Shown here piece by piece: positions 18,230-26,380 of a DNA stretch of 64,000 bases (its first letter is position 1; each line of letters opens with the position of its first letter). The stretch covers positions 496,001-560,000 of the forward strand of contig NZ_BQID01000003.1 of NCBI RefSeq assembly GCF_021602345.1, written 5' to 3'. The notes under the pieces are model-generated. The model was not told the DNA's origin. It did no database searches and was given only the letters and a program-made list of their open reading frames with translations. Made by a program: the position numbers and the translations under genes. The DNA is from Pseudomonas pharyngis (GTDB lineage: Bacteria; Pseudomonadota; Gammaproteobacteria; Pseudomonadales; Pseudomonadaceae).

Positions 18230-19390
18230 ATGCTCAAGACCCTCGCGGTGGCCAATTACCGCTCGATCAATAAATTGGTGATCCCGCTGGGACGTCTGAA
18301 CCTGATCACCGGTCCCAACGGCAGCGGCAAGTCGAACCTGTACCGGGCGCTGCGGCTGTTGGCGGAAACCGCTCAGGGCGGCGTGGTCAATGCGCTGGCC
18401 CGTGAGGGTGGGCTCGACTCGACGTTCTGGGCCGGGCCGGAAACCATCAGCCGGCGCATGCGCAACGGCGAGGTGCCGATCCAGTCCACCGTGCGCCAAG
18501 GCGTCAAACGCCTGCGCCTGGGCTTTGCCGGGGAAGATTTCAGCTATTCGATCGCCCTGGGCTTGCCGGAGCCGAGTCTTTCGTTTTTTTCCCTCGACCC
18601 GGAAATCAAAAAGGAATGCATCTGGGCCGGGCCGCTCTATCGTCCGGCCAGTCTGCTGGTGGATCGCGACGGGCCGATGATCCGTGCCCGTGAAGGTCGT
18701 GGCTGGGATGTTCTGGCGCAATACACGCCGAACTTCGACAGCCTGTTCGATCAGGTCGGCAGCCTGCGCACCTCGCCGGAGGTGTTCCAGATGCGCGAGT
18801 TCATCCGCCGCTGGCGCTTCTACGATCACTTTCGCAGTGACGCCGACGCCCCGGTGCGCCAGCCGCAACTGGGCACGCGCACGCCGGTGCTGCATCACGA
18901 TGGCCGCGATCTGGCGGCTGCGTTGCAGACCATCCGCGAGATCGGCGATCCCGAGGCGTTGCAGGCGGCGATCAGCGACGCCTTTCCCGGCGCACGGCTG
19001 AACATCGCACCGCTGGCGGGCGGCCGCTTCGCCATCGAGTTCTTTCAGGAAGGGTTGTTGCGGCCGTTGTCGGCAGCGGAACTGTCGGATGGCACGTTGC
19101 GTTATCTGCTGCTGGTCGCCGCGCTGCTGACGCCACGCCCGCCGTCGCTGATGGTGCTGAACGAACCGGAAACCAGCCTGCACCCAGATCTGCTGCCGGC
19201 GCTGGCGCGCCTGATCATCCGGGTGTCGGAGCAGTGTCAGGTGTGGGTGGTGTCCCACGCCCGACGATTGATTTCGGCGTTGCAGGAAGACCCGGAATGC
19301 AATTGCATCGTGCTGGAAAAAACCCTCGGCCAGACGGGGATCGTCGGGCAGAGGGTTTTGGATGAGCCTGCGTGGAACTGGCCTGATTAG
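18230..19390 (+). CDS. AAA family ATPase, SMC/RecF-like (COG4637 type)
   Basis: A 386-residue soluble ATPase with an ABC/SMC-type head. Walker A is GPNGSGKSN (residues 28-36), the signature region is in ELSDGTLRYLLLVAALL and Walker B/D-loop in PSLMVLNEPETSLHPDLLPAL. The overall plan matches predicted ATPases of the AAA_21/COG4637 group, stand-alone relatives of OLD/RecF proteins with no established substrate. ATG 18230 has AAGAAGGA 7 bp upstream. It is divergent from triA and is followed by a long repeat. No nuclease partner gene is adjacent, so a defence role is not supported. Confidence 0.82.
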   Translation: MLKTLAVANYRSINKLVIPLGRLNLITGPNGSGKSNLYRALRLLAETAQGGVVNALAREGGLDSTFWAGPETISRRMRNGEVPIQSTVRQGVKRLRLGFAGEDFSYSIALGLPEPSLSFFSLDPEIKKECIWAGPLYRPASLLVDRDGPMIRAREGRGWDVLAQYTPNFDSLFDQVGSLRTSPEVFQMREFIRRWRFYDHFRSDADAPVRQPQLGTRTPVLHHDGRDLAAALQTIREIGDPEALQAAISDAFPGARLNIAPLAGGRFAIEFFQEGLLRPLSAAELSDGTLRYLLLVAALLTPRPPSLMVLNEPETSLHPDLLPALARLIIRVSEQCQVWVVSHARRLISALQEDPECNCIVLEKTLGQTGIVGQRVLDEPAWNWPD

Positions 19391-19407
19391 GTGTGTCAGT
19401 TGGAGAG

Positions 19408-19600
19408 CCCCTCACCCTAGCCCTCTCCCGGGGTGAGAGGGGACCGATCGGGGGATGCTCAAGAGTTACGCCGACCTGAAAGTGCTTCTGTGAATCCATA
19501 ATCGACTCGGTGTCTCAGGTCGATGTAACTCTCAAAACACCTCGGTCGGCTCCCTCTCCCTCCGGGCGGTCCGACGTTTCGGGAGGGCTGGGGTGAGGGG
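19408..19600. repeat. MITE-like dispersed repeat, copy 1
   Basis: About 193 bp bounded by CCCCTCACCC and GGGTGAGGGG. The arms extend inward as CCCTCTCCC-type tracts, and the centre carries a second inverted pair (GACCTGAAAG / CTCAGGTC) around AATCCATAATCGACT. The right arm has a TCCGACGTTTCGGGAGG insertion variant also seen in copies 2 and 4. No coding capacity. Confidence 0.8.
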
Positions 19601-19635
19601 TTGCTCTGCATCCTCACCGCCGACCTGTCAGGCAA

Positions 19636-20514
19636 TCAGCCCTGCCACTTCCCACCCTCAACAATCACGCTCTCAGGCTTGGTGTCATCACTCAGCTCCT
19701 TACGCACATATTGGTCATACAGCTTGAGCAGGTATTTCTCCTCCCCAAGCTTGGCCAGTTCAGTATTCACCCAATCGCGCAATTCGATGTTGCCCTTCTT
19801 AACCGCCGGCGCAATCGGCGCTTCGGCACCGAGTTTTTCATCCAGCACACGGTAGCCCGGGTTCTGCTTGGCCCAGCTGAACAGCACCAGATTGTCCTGC
19901 GCGTAGGCATCGCCACGGCCGTTGGCCAGGGCTTGCAGGGACTCGGAGTTTTTCTCGAACTTCAGCAGTTTCCAGTCCGGGTGGTTTTTGGTCAGCCAGA
20001 TATCGGCGGTAGTGCCGGTGGTGACGATGGTGGTGCGGCTCGCCAGGTCATCCAGCTTCTTCACTTCGCTGCCCTGCGGCACCAGCGCCTGCACCGCGAC
20101 CTTCAGGTTCGGGTTGGTGAACTCCACCGCTTCCTTGCGCTCCGGGGTCACGGTCATGTTGGCGAGGATCAGGTCAACCTTGTCGCTTTGCAGGAACGGA
20201 ATGCGGCTCGCCGGTTCCACGGCCACGAACTCGACCTTGTTTTCATCGCCCAGCAGATCCTTGGCGAATTGACGGCCGATATCGGTATCGAAGCCGACGT
20301 AACGCCCCGCTTCGTTGACGAAACCGAACGGCGGCTTGTCGGTGAATACGCCGACGATCAGTTTGTCGCGGGCCTTGATCTTGTCCAGATAACCGGCCGG
20401 CGCGGTGCTTTCGCTGGCGACTTTCGGCTTGGCCGGTTCTTCGGTCTTGTTGCAGCCGGCCAGCAGCGCGAGGCTGATCAGCGGTAGTGCGAATAAGGCT
20501 TTGGCAGTTTTCAT
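19636..20514 (-). CDS. Amino-acid-type ABC transporter, binding lipoprotein
   Basis: A 292-residue family 3 solute-binding protein. The signal ends with lipobox LLAGC, so it is a predicted lipoprotein with a short linker before the binding domain. DKPPFGFVNEAGRYVGFDTDIGRQFAKDLLGD is the family block that contacts ligand carboxyl and amino groups. It is the last gene of a four-gene minus-strand operon (permease, permease, ATPase, binding protein), overlapping the ATPase gene by 4 bp. Surroundings suggest a sulfur-containing amino acid or similar compound, but the ligand is not readable. Confidence 0.87.
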   Translation of the reverse strand: MKTAKALFALPLISLALLAGCNKTEEPAKPKVASESTAPAGYLDKIKARDKLIVGVFTDKPPFGFVNEAGRYVGFDTDIGRQFAKDLLGDENKVEFVAVEPASRIPFLQSDKVDLILANMTVTPERKEAVEFTNPNLKVAVQALVPQGSEVKKLDDLASRTTIVTTGTTADIWLTKNHPDWKLLKFEKNSESLQALANGRGDAYAQDNLVLFSWAKQNPGYRVLDEKLGAEAPIAPAVKKGNIELRDWVNTELAKLGEEKYLLKLYDQYVRKELSDDTKPESVIVEGGKWQG

Positions 20515-21308
20515 GGCAGTTCCAGTTCCTTGGTTTGAGACGTTGTGGGCGAAGTCGTTGAAGTCAGCGCTTCGACGTAGGAGAACTTCTCCAGGAACTG
20601 CTGCGCGCGTGCGGTTTGCGGGTTCGTAAAGAAAAGCTCGGGCGGGTTCTGTTCAAGGATGCGCCCGCCATCCATGAACACGATGCGATCGGCCACCGCG
20701 CGGGCGAAGGCCATTTCGTGGGTGACGATCAACAGGGTCATGCCTTCGCGGGCCAGGCCCTGAATCACTTCCAGCACTTCCTTGACCATCTCCGGATCAA
20801 GGGCGGCGGTGACTTCGTCGAAGAGCATGACCCGCGGGTTCATGCACAACGAGCGGACGATGGCGATGCGTTGCTGCTGGCCGCCGGAGAGCTGGCGCGG
20901 GAACGCGTCGCGCTTGCCCGACAGGCCCACGCGTTCGAGCAACGCTTCGGCTTGTTGCTGTGCTTCGCGGCGTTCGCGCTTCTGCACCTTGAGCGGGCCG
21001 AGCAGCAAATTGTCGAGCACGCTCATGTGCGGAAACAGGTGATAACTCTGGAACACCATGCCGATCTGCTGACGCACTTCGCGCCAGTCGGTGGCCTTGT
21101 CCAGCAATTCACGGCCGGCGAATTTCAGGTGACCGCTGTGGGCGGTTTCCAGACCGTTGAGGCAGCGCAGCAAGGTGCTTTTGCCGCAGCCGCTGGGGCC
21201 GAGGATGACGATGACTTCGCCGGATTTCACTTGCAGGTCGATGCCCTTGAGCACCTGCTGTTCGCCGAAGAATTTGTTGAAACCCTGAAACTCGATCAAT
21301 GCGCTCAT
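20511..21308 (-). CDS. Amino-acid-type ABC transporter, ATPase
   Basis: A 265-residue ATPase of the GlnQ/HisP type. Walker A GPSGCGKS is at residues 37-44, the signature is LSGGQQQRIAIVRSL, Walker B is VMLFDEVTAALDPE and the switch is IVTHEM. It overlaps both neighbours by 4 bp. The last 20 residues are rich in Ser/Thr and look like a disordered tail. Confidence 0.9.
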   Translation of the reverse strand: MSALIEFQGFNKFFGEQQVLKGIDLQVKSGEVIVILGPSGCGKSTLLRCLNGLETAHSGHLKFAGRELLDKATDWREVRQQIGMVFQSYHLFPHMSVLDNLLLGPLKVQKRERREAQQQAEALLERVGLSGKRDAFPRQLSGGQQQRIAIVRSLCMNPRVMLFDEVTAALDPEMVKEVLEVIQGLAREGMTLLIVTHEMAFARAVADRIVFMDGGRILEQNPPELFFTNPQTARAQQFLEKFSYVEALTSTTSPTTSQTKELELP

Positions 21309-21964
21309 GCTTGCGTCCAGCGCCGCTCCAGCACGCGCGAGGCAGCCGACAGCGGGTAGCAGATGAAAAAGAAAAACAGGAACAGCGCGCCGTAGATCAG
21401 CACCGATTCGTAGGTGCGCTCGATGATCTGCTGACCGACCTTGATCACATCCACCACGCCAATCAGCACCGCCAGCGAACTGGTCTTGATGATCCGCGTG
21501 TAGACGTTGATGGTCGGAGGTGTCATGCGTTTCAGCGCCTGGGGCAGCAGCACATAGCCGTAGAGCTGCGCCGCGTTCAGCCCGATCGACAGCCCCGCCT
21601 CACGCTGCCCGCGCGGCAACGAATGCAGCGCACCGCGCGCCACTTCGCCGACCTCGCTGGCGCCCCACAGCGACAGCACCAGCACCGCGCACCAGAAACT
21701 CGGCAAGCTCAGGCCGAAGAAAATCGGCAGGCCGAAAAACAGCAGGTACAACCAGACCAGCACCGGGATCGCCCGGAACAGTTCCAGATAGATCCGCAGC
21801 AACACGTTCAGCCACCGCACGTTGAGCGTGCGCAGCACACCGTAAAGCACGCCGCCGACGGTGCTGATGGCGATGCTGAGGAACGAGATCGACAGGGTTT
21901 GCCCGGCGCCTTTGGCCAGTTGCGGCAACGACACCCAGAGCAGTTCAAGACCCGAACTGGCCAT
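21305..21964 (-). CDS. Amino-acid-type ABC transporter, permease 2
   Basis: A 219-residue HisQ/HisM-type permease with about five helices. The coupling loop reads REAGLSIGLNAAQLYGYVLLPQALKRMTPP. It pairs with the permease encoded just upstream, giving a heterodimeric membrane unit. Its start lies inside the end of the upstream permease gene (20-bp overlap), so the two are translationally coupled. Confidence 0.88.
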   Translation of the reverse strand: MASSGLELLWVSLPQLAKGAGQTLSISFLSIAISTVGGVLYGVLRTLNVRWLNVLLRIYLELFRAIPVLVWLYLLFFGLPIFFGLSLPSFWCAVLVLSLWGASEVGEVARGALHSLPRGQREAGLSIGLNAAQLYGYVLLPQALKRMTPPTINVYTRIIKTSSLAVLIGVVDVIKVGQQIIERTYESVLIYGALFLFFFFICYPLSAASRVLERRWTQA

Positions 21965-22610
21965 GCTGGAGCCTCCTTTCCAGACGGCTCAACAGCAGCG
22001 ACAGCGGCAGGAACAGCAGCACGCAGATCAGCGTCAGCACAGCGAGCATTTCGTAGGTCTTGTAGTAGAGCGCGATGTAGCTCTTGGTGGTGTAGAGAAT
22101 TTCCGGCACCGCCACGGCCGAGACCACGGTGGTCTCCTTGAGCAGGAAAATGAAATTGGCGAACAGCGACGGCAGGCTGAGGATCCCCGCTTGCGGCAGG
22201 ATCACGTAACGCAGCAACTGACCGTGGGACAGGCCGATTGAGCGGCCCGATTCAAGCTGCGCCTGAGGCACCGCATCGACACCGGCGCGCAGCACTTCGG
22301 TGAGGTAGGCGCCGCCGAGAAACGTCATGGTGATGATCGCGGCGGTGAATCCCGAAACCTTGATTCCCAGAGCCGGCAACGCGAAGTAGACGAAGAACAG
22401 CTGGATCAGCAGCGGCGTGTTGCGCGCCAGCTCCACATACAGGCCGACCAGCTTTTGCAGGTAAGGCGTGCGGAATACCAGAATCGTCGCATTGAGCAGC
22501 GCCACCAGCAGCGAGGTGCCAATGGCGATCAAACCGACCTGCAGCGTCACGCCCACGGCTTTGAGAAACGCCGGCAGGGTGCTGAGGATAAATGCGTAAT
22601 CGAAGGTCAT
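21945..22610 (-). CDS. Amino-acid-type ABC transporter, permease 1
   Basis: A 221-residue permease, first gene of the operon. Conserved blocks are ARNTPLLIQLFFVYFALPALG and the coupling loop LESGRSIGLSHGQLLRYVILPQAGILSLP. ATG 22610 was chosen because the protein then begins with MTFDYAFILSTLPAFLKA as in relatives; an in-frame ATG at 22655 would add 15 residues. Upstream, 22690-22740 holds an AT-rich stretch resembling those ahead of other sulfur genes in the window. Confidence 0.86.
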   Translation of the reverse strand: MTFDYAFILSTLPAFLKAVGVTLQVGLIAIGTSLLVALLNATILVFRTPYLQKLVGLYVELARNTPLLIQLFFVYFALPALGIKVSGFTAAIITMTFLGGAYLTEVLRAGVDAVPQAQLESGRSIGLSHGQLLRYVILPQAGILSLPSLFANFIFLLKETTVVSAVAVPEILYTTKSYIALYYKTYEMLAVLTLICVLLFLPLSLLLSRLERRLQHGQFGS

Positions 22611-22689
22611 GAAACATCCTGACGCCGCTCGGTAAGCGACGGTGGTGCAGTCCATGGACAGCGGGTAACTGTCCGGCAGGCACCGACTT

Positions 22690-22745
22690 TAAAGGTATAA
22701 GAAAAAGAATTTAAATACCGTTAAAGCATATTGATATCACGCAAA
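22690..22745. promoter_or_regulatory. AT-rich candidate sulfur-responsive promoter element
   Basis: The stretch with TTTAAATACCGTTAAAGCA is very like TTTAAATACTTAAAAAGCA ahead of atsR (38842-38860) and related to AT-rich palindromic sequence ahead of oscA. CysB is the obvious candidate binder, but no verified consensus was applied. Confidence 0.35.
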
Positions 22746-22890
22746 AAACTATCCTGCGGGTTTGCCCCGACAGAATAAGAAGGCTATTTTTCCTCTCGCT
22801 GTAGGACGGATCTTTTTTTCATGAAAGCCCTCCAAGGACGAACAGCTTTTGGCCAGACTCCCCGGCCGAACTCATAACAAGGAAGAGAAC

Positions 22891-22983
22891 ATGGACGTAA
22901 AAGTGCCGCAGCGACCGGACCCGCAGGATTTCCTGAAATGGCTGGTGGCTTTGCGCAGGGCGCTGAAAACCGGAATGGCCTGA
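22891..22983 (+). CDS. Possible 30-residue small protein
   Basis: ATG 22891 is preceded by AAGGAAG at 22880-22886 and the frame closes at TGA 22981-22983. The product is amphipathic and basic (FLKWLVALRRALKTG). It lies alone in the 665-bp gap between the ABC operon and the MetQ-like gene. No homologue is recalled. The good ribosome site is the only positive sign. Confidence 0.35.
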   Translation: MDVKVPQRPDPQDFLKWLVALRRALKTGMA

Positions 22984-22990
22984 GATCAAG

Positions 22991-23189
22991 AGCCCCCTCA
23001 CCCCAGCCCTCCCGAAACGTCGGACCGCCCGGAGGGAGAGGGAGCCGACCGAGGTGTTTCGCGTTATACATCGACCTGAAAGTTCGCGTCGATTATGGAT
23101 TCGGTACAACACTTTCAGGTCGGCGTAATTCCCAAGCATCCCACGGTCAGTCCCCTCTCCCCCCGGGAGAGGGTAAGGGTGAGGGGGCT
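22991..23189. repeat. MITE-like dispersed repeat, copy 2
   Basis: 199 bp with perfect 13-bp ends AGCCCCCTCACCC / GGGTGAGGGGGCT. The left arm carries the CCCGAAACGTCGGACCGCC variant. The centre has the CGACCTGAAAG...CTTTCAGGTCG inverted pair. Confidence 0.85.
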
Positions 23190-23202
23190 TTTGAAGCACA
23201 CA

Positions 23203-23244
23203 CAAAAACGCCGATGACCATCGCTGGTCATCGGCGTTTTTTTT
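23203..23244 (-). terminator. Intrinsic terminator after the MetQ-like gene
   Basis: A 14-bp perfect stem (AACGCCGATGACCA and its complement) with a 4-nt TCGC loop is flanked by an A-run on the left and a T-run on the right, so it can stop transcription in both directions. It serves the minus-strand gene ending at 23276. Confidence 0.85.
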
Positions 23245-23275
23245 CAACCTTGAAGGGGGTTGCTGCTGCGTCGGA

Positions 23276-24073
23276 TCAGAACGCCGGCAGTACCGCGCCG
23301 TTGTACTTCTTCTCGATGAACGCTTTGACTTCAGGGCTGGTAAGGGCAGCGGCCAGTTTCTTGATGGCGTCGCTGTTCTTGTTGTCTTCACGGGCGACCA
23401 GGAAGTTCACGTAAGGCGAATCCGCGCCTTCGATCACCAGAGCATCCTTGGTCGGGTTCAACTTGGCTTCCAGCGCGTAGTTGGTGTTGATCATGTCCAG
23501 GTCGACTTCTTTCAGAACACGCGGCAGCAGGGCCGACTCCAGTTCCTTGAACCTGAAGTTGTGCGGGTTCTTGGCGATGTCTTTCGGCGTGGCCAGGGCG
23601 TTCTTCGGATCTTTCAGTTCGATCAGGCCAGCCTTCTGCAGCAGGATCAGAGCGCGACCGCTGTTGCTGCCTTCGTTCGGAATGGCGATGGTGGCGCCGT
23701 CCGGCAGTTCAGCCAGGGTCTTGTACTTGCTCGAGTAGCCACCGAACGGTTCAACGTGCACGCCTTGCACGGTCACCAGGTACTTGGCCTTGTCATCTTT
23801 GTATTTGCCGGCGTTGAAGCTGTCCAGGTAAGGCTTGGTCTGGAAGTAGTTGGCGTCCAGACGCTTCTCGCCCACCTGTACGTTCGGCTGTACGTAGTCG
23901 GTGAAGACCTTGATTTCCAGATCCACGCCTTCTTTGGCGAGGGTCGGCTTGATCAGCTCGAGGATTTCGGCGTGCGGCACCGGCGTCGCGGCAACCACCA
24001 GTTTCTCGCCGGCCTGGGCCAGGGAAGCAGTCAGAGCAGCCGCCAATGCGGTAAACAACAGAACCTTTTTCAT
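23276..24073 (-). CDS. MetQ-family binding protein, stand-alone
   Basis: A 265-residue NlpA/MetQ-type solute-binding protein with a cleavable signal (MKKVLLFTALAAALTASLAQAGEK) and no lipobox. Blocks EIKVFTDYVQPNVQVGEKRLDANYFQTKPYLD and IAIPNEGSNSGRALILLQKAGLIEL are typical of MetQ. No cognate permease or ATPase gene adjoins; it may use the MetNI-like unit at 8806-10564 or a distant one. The sigma-54 activator gene lies 164 bp upstream on the same strand. Confidence 0.88.
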   Translation of the reverse strand: MKKVLLFTALAAALTASLAQAGEKLVVAATPVPHAEILELIKPTLAKEGVDLEIKVFTDYVQPNVQVGEKRLDANYFQTKPYLDSFNAGKYKDDKAKYLVTVQGVHVEPFGGYSSKYKTLAELPDGATIAIPNEGSNSGRALILLQKAGLIELKDPKNALATPKDIAKNPHNFRFKELESALLPRVLKEVDLDMINTNYALEAKLNPTKDALVIEGADSPYVNFLVAREDNKNSDAIKKLAAALTSPEVKAFIEKKYNGAVLPAF

Positions 24074-24237
24074 GCAGTGTCCTTATCGAAAATCGGTCGT
24101 CATCGACGACGGCATTAATACGTGTGCCAGCGATGTGCTACTGCTGGCGTGAAGCGGACAATACCGGGATTTTTTATTCCCGGACAATAACGTTTATTCA
24201 GCTTCATATTCCATTTTGTTCATGTTGATCAAAATGG

Positions 24238-25170
24238 TTACAACGCCTCGCTCAGGCTCAACAGCAATTCTTTCAATGCCTTACGTTCGTCGGCAGTGCC
24301 GTTGAGGCTCACGCTCGCTACCTGACGTTCGATCTGAACCAGCGGCCCAGACACCTCGGGCAGGTTCAGGTGCTCCGGCAGGATTTCGTCGCCAGTGCTC
24401 ACCAGCAGCGCAAAATGAATGACGTTTTCCAGCTCCCGGGTATTGCCCGGCCAGCTGTGTTGCTCCAGCACCTGTTGCGCCGCTTCGCTGATCAGCGGCA
24501 CCGGCAGATCCAGGCGCTGGCTGTAGATGCCGAGGAAGTACTCGGCCAACGACAGAATGTCGCCGACCCTCGCGCGCAGAGCCGGCAGTTCCAGATGCCC
24601 CTCGCTGAGGTAGTGATAAAGCCGCTCGTGGAATTTCCCCGCCGCCACCGCTTGGGCCAGATCGATGCTGGTCGCCGCCACCAGGCGCACGTCCACCGGG
24701 CTTGGTTGATGCGCACCGACGCGGGTGACTTCGTGGTTTTCCAGGGCGGAAAGCAATTTGATCTGGATCGGCAGCGGCAGGTCGCCGATCTCGTCCAGGT
24801 ACAAGGTGCCGCCGTTGGCCGAGCCGAACCAGCCGGCGCGACTGCTGGCCGATCCGCTGTAGCTGCCGGCGGCGTAGCCGAACAACTCCGCATCGGCGTA
24901 GGTCGGGCTGATCGCCCCGCAATTGACCGAGACAAACAAGCCGCTGCGATCACTGGCGCGGTGAATGTGGCGGGCGAGCAATTCCTTGCCGGTGCCGGTC
25001 TCGCCGCGAATCAACACCGAGATCGAGCGCGGTGCGAGTTGGGCCATTTCCTCGCGCAACTGGCGCGAGCGTGGATCGACGAACACCAGCGCCTTGGCGC
25101 GGATGCTCAGGGGACTTTTTTCCGCATCGGGAAAGGTCAGCAACGGCTGGCCAAAGGTTTCAAAACTCAT
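24238..25170 (-). CDS. Sigma-54-dependent activator lacking a DNA-binding domain (SfnR-like)
   Basis: A 310-residue AAA+ activator without receiver or GAF domain. Walker A GETGTGKE is at residues 56-63 and Walker B GGTLYLDEIGD at 120-130. The loop that contacts sigma-54, normally GAFTGA, reads GSYSGS (residues 102-107), so the key threonine is replaced by serine. The AAA+ core ends near NLPEVSG and only about 30 residues follow; no Fis-type helix-turn-helix is encoded and none appears in any frame after the stop. Relatives such as SfnR control sulfone use in P. putida. ATG 25170 is preferred over an upstream TTG. Neighbours are the MetQ-like gene and a hydrolase. Confidence 0.85.
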   Translation of the reverse strand: MSFETFGQPLLTFPDAEKSPLSIRAKALVFVDPRSRQLREEMAQLAPRSISVLIRGETGTGKELLARHIHRASDRSGLFVSVNCGAISPTYADAELFGYAAGSYSGSASSRAGWFGSANGGTLYLDEIGDLPLPIQIKLLSALENHEVTRVGAHQPSPVDVRLVAATSIDLAQAVAAGKFHERLYHYLSEGHLELPALRARVGDILSLAEYFLGIYSQRLDLPVPLISEAAQQVLEQHSWPGNTRELENVIHFALLVSTGDEILPEHLNLPEVSGPLVQIERQVASVSLNGTADERKALKELLLSLSEAL

Positions 25171-25226
25171 GGCAGACTCCCGCCCCAAATCGCCGGGAGA
25201 CGGGGGCGTTGAAAAAATAAAATTGA

Positions 25227-25808
25227 TCAGGCACGGCGCCGGGCGTGGTGTTCCATGCGGTTTTGCAGGCGATACAGATAAGCGAATCCCTGCTCCCAGC
25301 GTTGATGTCCGGACTTCACGTTGATATGGCCGGCGCCGGCGAGAATCCCCGCCTCGGCGCCCCAGTTGCGCGCCAGCTCCAGCGCACGCGGCGCACTGAC
25401 GGCGGCGTCGTTGTCGGAGCTGACGACCTGGCTCGGGAAGGGCAGCAGATCGGTCGGGATCGGCGCGAAATTGCGCAGCGCCGGCACGCAGGCCGGGCGC
25501 TCGACATCTGCCGGCGCCACCAGCAATGCCCCGCGCACTTGACGCAAATGATGCAGCGGCGCGGTGGCCGCCCAGTGCGCCACGGTGATGCAGCCCAGGC
25601 TGTGCGCGATCAGAATCACCGGCGAGCTGTCGGCGGCAATCGCCTCGGCCAGCGCCGCGACCCAGTCTTCACGACGCGGTGTCAGCCAGTCGGCCTGCTC
25701 CACCCGCGCGCTGTTGGGCAGGCTGTTTTGCCAATGGGTTTGCCAATGATCTTCTGGCGATCCTTGCCAGCCCGGCACAATCAGATAACGGATTGATTCG
25801 TTGCGCAT
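25227..25808 (-). CDS. Small alpha/beta hydrolase, RBBP9/YdeN type
   Basis: A 193-residue serine hydrolase. The nucleophile is Ser70 in IAHSLGC, the acid lies in the SDND stretch (131-134) and the histidine is H161 in GAGHINVKSG. The start YLIVPGWQGSPEDHWQTHW is the hallmark of this family. It lacks a signal peptide and should be cytosolic. The same-strand sigma-54 activator begins 56 bp downstream, so they may be co-transcribed. The substrate is unknown. Confidence 0.88.
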   Translation of the reverse strand: MRNESIRYLIVPGWQGSPEDHWQTHWQNSLPNSARVEQADWLTPRREDWVAALAEAIAADSSPVILIAHSLGCITVAHWAATAPLHHLRQVRGALLVAPADVERPACVPALRNFAPIPTDLLPFPSQVVSSDNDAAVSAPRALELARNWGAEAGILAGAGHINVKSGHQRWEQGFAYLYRLQNRMEHHARRRA

Positions 25809-25923
25809 GGGGGAGCTCTCCTGCGTCGTGTCTGTTCCTGAACGAGTATAGGGACGGGATTTATATTCGTTAAGGAATAAGAAGCTATTTATTAAGACCT
25901 GAAAAGAATATTAAGTTGCAGAC

Positions 25924-25960
25924 AAAAAAAGGGGCCGCACCCTGCCAAGGAGACGGCCCC
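25924..25960 (-). terminator. Intrinsic terminator after exbD
   Basis: Stem GGGGCCG / CGGCCCC with a 16-nt loop; on the minus strand it is followed by seven T. It lies 17 bp after the exbD stop and ends the tonB-exbB-exbD run. Confidence 0.85.
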
Positions 25961-25977
25961 GGAAAAACGTGAAACCC

Positions 25978-26379
25978 TTATCGTGCAGTGATCACCGACA
26001 GCTTGGTGATGCCCGCCCGCTCAATCGAAGCCATGGCTCTCGCCACTTCGCCGTAATTCACCCCGTCGTCGGCCTGCAATTGCACGCGCACTTCCGGGTC
26101 CTTGGCCTTGGCCGACTTGAGGTTGAACTCCAGCAGATCCGGCTGGATTTCGTCCTTGTTGATAAACAGTTTTCCCGCACCGTCGATGCTCACCACCAAC
26201 GGGTCTTTCTGCTCGACCGGCGCCACTGCTTCGGTCTTCGGCAGGTTGATCGGTATCGCGTTGGTCAAAAGCGGCGCGGTGACGATGAACACCACCAGCA
26301 GCACCAGCATCACGTCCACCAGCGGCGTCACGTTGATCTCGCTCAGCACCTCGTCGCTGTCTTGCGTGGAGAAGGCCAT
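25978..26379 (-). CDS. exbD: TonB-system protein ExbD
   Basis: A 133-residue ExbD/TolR protein: a short cytosolic N-terminus, one membrane helix (VTPLVDVMLVLLVVFIVTAPLL) containing the essential aspartate in PLVDVM, and a periplasmic domain. With ExbB it uses proton flow to energise TonB. It starts 1 bp after the exbB stop. Confidence 0.93.
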   Translation of the reverse strand: MAFSTQDSDEVLSEINVTPLVDVMLVLLVVFIVTAPLLTNAIPINLPKTEAVAPVEQKDPLVVSIDGAGKLFINKDEIQPDLLEFNLKSAKAKDPEVRVQLQADDGVNYGEVARAMASIERAGITKLSVITAR

Positions 26380-26380
26380 A

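Noticed and set aside
18230-19390. AAA ATPase considered as an anti-phage defence gene.
   Set aside because: No nuclease, TOPRIM or effector gene is adjacent and the protein lacks a C-terminal nuclease domain; neighbours are transport genes.
24074-24237. Possible sigma-54 promoter ahead of the MetQ-like gene (TGGCAC on the minus strand near 24130).
   Set aside because: The -12 element does not fit: at the required spacing the sequence is TTAA, not TTGC.
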